Shown in pieces: positions 35,792 to 39,026 of a stretch of 39,026 nt of DNA. This DNA is from Ottowia sp. (GTDB lineage: Bacteria; Pseudomonadota; Gammaproteobacteria; Burkholderiales; Burkholderiaceae_C), in assembly GCA_017997715.1 (NCBI GenBank), contig JAGOEM010000007.1, forward strand, positions 1 to 39,026, written 5' to 3'. The notes beneath the pieces were generated by a model. It worked only from the letters and a program-made list of their open reading frames with translations, was not told where the DNA came from and did not search any database. The number at the start of each line of letters is the position of its first letter. Within the stretch, counting starts at the first letter, position 1. A program made the translations under genes and the position numbers.

Positions 35792-36612
35792 ACCCCGCGC
35801 CCCATCTTGCGCACCACGCTGACGCGCTTCAGGTCAGCGACCTGTCCACAGGCTACCGCGATCGCCTGATCATCCGGAACCTGAGCCTGCCGGTGTTTCG
35901 GCCGGGCGAAGTGCATTCGCTGCTGGGGCCCAACGCGGCGGGCAAGAGCACGCTGCTGCGCGCCCTGGCGGGCCTGCAATCGGCCACCGGCTCGGTGCGC
36001 CTGGGCGAGCAGGAACTGCTCGGCCTGCCGCTGGCTGAGCACGCACGCCGCGTGACCTACATGCCGCAGACGCTGCCGCAGGGCGTGGCGCTGTCGGTGC
36101 TCGAAAGCGTGCTGGGCGCGCTGCAGGCTTCGGCCACCGATGCGCCCGGCGAGCCAGGCAAGAAGGGCCAGGACGCCGACCAGCGTCGCGCCGTCGCCAT
36201 CCTGGAACGTGTCGGCATCCTGCACCTCGCGCTCGAAGGACTGGACCACCTGTCGGGCGGCCAACGCCAGCTGGTGTCGCTGGCCCAGTCGCTGGTGCGC
36301 GAGCCGCGTGTGCTGCTGCTGGACGAACCCATCAGCGCGCTGGACCTGCAGCACCAGTTGCGTGTGATGCGCCTGGTGCAGGAGCTGGCGCGCGAGCGCG
36401 GCATGATCGCCATCATGGTGCTGCACGACCTGCAGATCGCCGCGCGCTGGTCCGAAGGCATCGTGATGCTGGCGCAGGGCGCCGTGGTCGCCACCGGCAC
36501 GCCCGCCGAGGCCATCACGCCCGAAACGCTGGCGCGCGTGTATGGCGTGCACGCGCGGGTCGAGCACTGCTCGCGCGGCGGCCTGCAGATCATGGTGGAC
36601 GACGTGCTATGA
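35788..36612 (+). CDS. Fe(III)-siderophore ABC transporter ATP-binding protein
   Basis: 274-residue ATPase. Walker A LLGPNAAGKSTLL near 48-60, Q-loop YMPQTLPQG near 92, signature HLSGGQRQLVSLAQ near 151, Walker B RVLLLDEPISALD near 172-184, switch His in MVLHDLQ near 214. FecE/FepC-type sequence. A charged insert DAPGEPGKKGQDADQ precedes the signature helix. Overlaps both neighbours by 4 bp (ATGA junctions), so permease, ATPase and esterase form one translational unit. Confidence 0.95.
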   Translation: MNPAPHLAHHADALQVSDLSTGYRDRLIIRNLSLPVFRPGEVHSLLGPNAAGKSTLLRALAGLQSATGSVRLGEQELLGLPLAEHARRVTYMPQTLPQGVALSVLESVLGALQASATDAPGEPGKKGQDADQRRAVAILERVGILHLALEGLDHLSGGQRQLVSLAQSLVREPRVLLLDEPISALDLQHQLRVMRLVQELARERGMIAIMVLHDLQIAARWSEGIVMLAQGAVVATGTPAEAITPETLARVYGVHARVEHCSRGGLQIMVDDVL

Positions 36613-37463
36613 CCGGCTGGCCTGCGGTCGTGCTGCCCGGCACCCAGCAGCGCCCGCTGCGCGCGGCCGCCAATGGTGCGGACTACCGCGTCAGCGTGTG
36701 GCTGCCCGAAGGCGAAGCGCCGCCGGGCGGCTTTCCGGCGATCTATGTGCTGGACGCGAATGCGCTGTTCGCCACCTTTGTCGAGGCCGTGCGGCGCGGT
36801 AGCCGCCGGGTGGATGCCACCGGCGTGGCGCCGATGGCGGTGATCGGCATCGCGCACGACGCGGACGAGTTGTTTGCCAACGCCTTGCGTCGGCGCGACT
36901 ACACCTGGGGCCCGCCCGCCACCGAACCCACGTCCAACGATGGGCCGGTGGGCGGCGGTTCGGCATTTCTGTCGTTTCTGGTGGACGAACTGGCGCCCGC
37001 ACTGCGGGCAGATCTGCCGCTGGATGGCGCGCGGCAAAGCTTGTTCGGCCATTCGCTGGCGGGCCAGTTCGTGCTGCAGGCCCTGGCCGAGCGGCCGGAC
37101 GCCTTCCGCACCTGGGCCGCCATCAGCCCGTCGATCTGGTGGGACCCGGCGGGCCTGACGGCGCGCCTGGCTGCCAGCCTGCCCCGTGCCCAAGCGCCCA
37201 ACGTGTTCATGGCCGTCGGCGAATGGGAGGGCGATGTGCCTCCCTGGCAGCGCACGCACCCGGGGCACGACCAGCTGGTCGCGCGCCGGGCACAGCGCAG
37301 CATGGTCGGCAACGCCCAGGCGCTGGCGCAGCACATGGCCGCGTGGCTGGGGCCAGACCGGTTTGACTTTCGTGTTTTTCCGGACGAAGACCACGCCTCG
37401 GTGGTCATGGTGGGCTGCCAGCGCACACTGCGCTTTGCCACCGCACGCCACGCGGCGCCCTGA
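36609..37463 (+). CDS. Catecholate siderophore esterase, IroE/BesA-like
   Basis: Alpha/beta hydrolase of 284 residues that probably opens the serine lactone of imported ferric enterobactin-type siderophore to release iron as DHB-serine units. Esterase D-like features: YRVSVWLPEG near 27, FPAIYVLDANALF near 43-55, IGIAHDADELFANALRRRDYTWGPP near 78-100, nucleophile LFGHSLAGQFVLQAL near 145-158, AAISPSIWWDP and a late His in DEDHASV. No signal peptide is evident, so cytoplasmic action after import is likely (as BesA or Fes rather than periplasmic IroE). Last gene of the uptake operon. Confidence 0.9.
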   Translation: MTGWPAVVLPGTQQRPLRAAANGADYRVSVWLPEGEAPPGGFPAIYVLDANALFATFVEAVRRGSRRVDATGVAPMAVIGIAHDADELFANALRRRDYTWGPPATEPTSNDGPVGGGSAFLSFLVDELAPALRADLPLDGARQSLFGHSLAGQFVLQALAERPDAFRTWAAISPSIWWDPAGLTARLAASLPRAQAPNVFMAVGEWEGDVPPWQRTHPGHDQLVARRAQRSMVGNAQALAQHMAAWLGPDRFDFRVFPDEDHASVVMVGCQRTLRFATARHAAP

Positions 37464-37470
37464 AAAGGCG

Positions 37471-37720
37471 GCCCCACGTGGGCCTGCTTCGCAGGGGTCA
37501 CCGCTCCCGAGTGCGCACCGTTCATCCTGGGGCGGCCCGGCGATGAGATGTAGCCCCCACGCTTACCCCGCTTCGCGAGGTTCGCTGCCCCCCGAGGGGG
37601 CGCTTTCATCTTGGGGCGGCCCGGCGATGAAATGTGGCCCCCACGCTTACCCCGCTTCGCGAGGTTCGCCGCCCCCCCCATGCCATGGGGGCGTTTTCAT
37701 CTTGGGGCGGCCCGGCAATG
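37471..37720. repeat. 84-bp tandem repeat, family 3 (two good units plus a degenerate one)
   Basis: The units starting at 37551 and 37635 are 84 bp apart and nearly identical: GCCCCCACGCTTACCCCGC, TTCGCGAGGTTCGC, CCCCCCGAGGGGGCG, TTTCATCTTGGGGCGGCCCGGC, GATGA. A degenerate unit precedes at 37471-37545. In the second unit the inner palindrome is replaced by CCCCCATGCCATGGGGG. The same element lies in the amgK-like gene. The array fills the 304-bp gap between the convergent esterase and propeller-protein genes; no gene is seen there. Confidence 0.93.
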
Positions 37721-37743
37721 AAAAAACGCCCCGGGTGGGGCGT
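37721..37743 (-). terminator. Intrinsic terminator of the propeller-protein gene
   Basis: On the minus strand: ACGCCCC-ACCC-GGGGCGT followed by TTTTTT. Perfect 7-bp GC-rich stem and U-run, 24 bp after the stop codon of the gene at 37768. Confidence 0.88.
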
Positions 37744-37767
37744 TGGGTGCAAGGCGCTATCGACGAA

Positions 37768-39026
37768 TCAGCGCGGTGTGACGCGGCTCAGGCGATCGCC
37801 TTCGGTGTCGTTGGCGCCGCGTGCCTTGTTGATCGCGAAGGCGGCGCCCTTGCCGTCCACGGCGACGTGGTTGGGGAAGCTGCCGATGTCCAGGTTGCCG
37901 ACGATCTTGCCGTTGGCATCCAGGATGGTCAGCGTATCGCTGGCGCGGTTGGCCACATAGGCCAGGCTGCGGGCCGGGTCGAACGCCACGTTCAGCGTGC
38001 CGCCACCCACCTTCACGTTGTGCAGCGCCTTGCCGGTCTTGGCGTCAACGATGACCACGTTGTCCGAACCCTGCGCGGCCACGAAGATGCGGTCGCTCTT
38101 GGCGTCGTAGGCCACGCCAGAAGCGGAGACCACGCCGTCAACGGCGATCACTTTTTCCACCGTGTCGGTCTTGGTGTTGACGATGGCCACTTCGCCACCC
38201 GAGCTGACCACGAACAGGCGGCTGCTGGCTTCGTCCAGCGCCAGGCTCATGGGCGTGAAGTCCTTGGCGTTGGGGCCGCGGAGGGTGCTCTGGATCGGGA
38301 TGTTCTTGCTGAAGGCCACGGCCTTGGCATCAAACACCGCCACCTGTGGCTTGCCCACTGGCGTGGAATAGGCCTTGCCTTGCTGGTTGTCCACCAGCAC
38401 GTCGCGGGCGTGGTCCACCAGGCCGGGTTCGAACTGCTTGACGATGGACAGGTCGGCCTGCTTGTACACGGCCACGGTGTTCTGGCGCGTGTTGGTGACC
38501 CAGACGTTGCCATTGACATCGTCCACGCCCACGCCGTACACGGCAAACAAACCGGGCAGCGCGGGCGCACTGCCGGCCGCTGGCGCGTTGGCTGGGGGCG
38601 CACCGGCACCGGCCGGGCGGGCGGGCGGCGGCGGTGCCACCGGCGCGGTAACGCGCTGGGTGATCGCCAGCGTTTGCGCGTTGACTTTGATCAGTTCGCT
38701 GCGCGTGACCGGTGGGCGGCCCACGGCAGAGGTCACGTAGATCGAATCCGACTTGGGCGAATACGCCGCCTGGTACAGGCCCGGCACCAGGGTCTGCACT
38801 TTTACGTCAAACAGGTTCTGGCCCGACAGCCGCACATCGGGCGAAATCTTCAGCGGCACCAGCAGCGAAGCGGGTGGGTTGGCTGCGCTGGCCACCAGCG
38901 AATAGCGGCCGGCAACGGCACTGGCGGGCAGCACGAACTGGGTGCGAAACTTGCCATCCTTGTCGGCCGTGGCGGTGTTGCCCAGTTCCACGCCGCCGTA
39001 GCTCAGCGACACTTTCTGGCCGGGCG
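37768..39026 (-). CDS. YncE-like beta-propeller protein with N-terminal Ig-like region, truncated by window edge
   Basis: The frame is open to the last base (PGQK before the first possible GTG at 39012), so the start lies right of the window. Visible: an Ig-like strand region (VSLSYGGVELGNTATADKDGKFRTQFVLP), then about eight beta-propeller blades of the YVTN/YncE type with recurring motifs such as VYGVGVDDVNGNVWVTNTRQNTVAVY, LFVVSSGGEVAIVNTKTD, IFVAAQGSDNVVIVDAKTG and AYVANRASDTLTILDANG. A Pro/Ala-rich loop (APPPPARPAGAGAPPANAP) interrupts one blade. Probably exported, function unknown. E. coli yncE is iron-regulated and sits beside the TonB-dependent receptor gene yncD, so a link to iron uptake is plausible here. 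Confidence 0.85.
   Translation of the reverse strand, partial: PGQKVSLSYGGVELGNTATADKDGKFRTQFVLPASAVAGRYSLVASAANPPASLLVPLKISPDVRLSGQNLFDVKVQTLVPGLYQAAYSPKSDSIYVTSAVGRPPVTRSELIKVNAQTLAITQRVTAPVAPPPPARPAGAGAPPANAPAAGSAPALPGLFAVYGVGVDDVNGNVWVTNTRQNTVAVYKQADLSIVKQFEPGLVDHARDVLVDNQQGKAYSTPVGKPQVAVFDAKAVAFSKNIPIQSTLRGPNAKDFTPMSLALDEASSRLFVVSSGGEVAIVNTKTDTVEKVIAVDGVVSASGVAYDAKSDRIFVAAQGSDNVVIVDAKTGKALHNVKVGGGTLNVAFDPARSLAYVANRASDTLTILDANGKIVGNLDIGSFPNHVAVDGKGAAFAINKARGANDTEGDRLSRVTPR

Overview
This 39 kb, GC-rich window looks like chromosome of a betaproteobacterium of the order Burkholderiales, most likely family Comamonadaceae. The evidence is the argB-slmA pair, the lptD-surA-ksgA block beside an AmgK-type kinase, the periplasmic Bug-type binding proteins, and several short dispersed palindromic repeats of the kind common in that family. 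No genus can be fixed from the sequence. No rRNA, tRNA, CRISPR array, phage or complete IS element was recognised.

Layout. 1-2578 (+): 3' part of a WecA/MraY-type glycosyltransferase, argB, and a SlmA-like TetR protein. 3003-12901 (+): a fatty-acid/acyl-CoA degradation block with a TetR regulator, acyl-CoA dehydrogenase, a DUF2147 exported protein, a FadN-like hydroxyacyl-CoA dehydrogenase/hydratase, a DUF559 nuclease-like gene wedged in between, thiolase, an alpha/beta hydrolase, a TesB-like thioesterase and a crotonase whose active-site pattern suggests an enoyl-CoA isomerase. 13271-18340 (-): lptD-surA-ksgA (outer-membrane LPS insertion, porin chaperone, rRNA methylation). 18399-19559 (+): AmgK-like sugar kinase carrying an in-frame repeat insertion.

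19943-37463 is a catecholate siderophore locus built around one divergent promoter with a good Fur box (33278-33292). Leftward: MFS exporter, DHB-AMP ligase (entE), stand-alone aryl carrier protein, C-A-T-TE NRPS with the serine code of EntF, entA, entC, a carrier-less isochorismatase (entB N-half), then two Bug-type binding proteins and an M20D amidohydrolase. Rightward: Fe-siderophore binding protein, FecCD permease, ATPase and an IroE/BesA-like esterase. Together they predict synthesis, export, re-import and hydrolysis of an enterobactin-like (DHB-Ser)n lactone. The phosphopantetheinyl transferase, an MbtH-like protein and the TonB-dependent receptor are not in the window. 37768-39026 (-) is the C-terminal part of an Ig-like/beta-propeller (YncE-type) protein running off the right edge.

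The most unusual feature is how often short repeats have entered or reshaped genes. One supplies most of a signal peptide (DUF2147), one is inserted between the catalytic loop and metal-binding motif of AmgK, a pair of inverted hairpin repeats brackets the DUF559 gene inside the fad operon, one may form part of KsgA, and the crotonase 3' end has been tandemly repeated. The second point of interest is the Bug-Bug-M20D tail on the siderophore operon, which could be a salvage route for DHB-serine.
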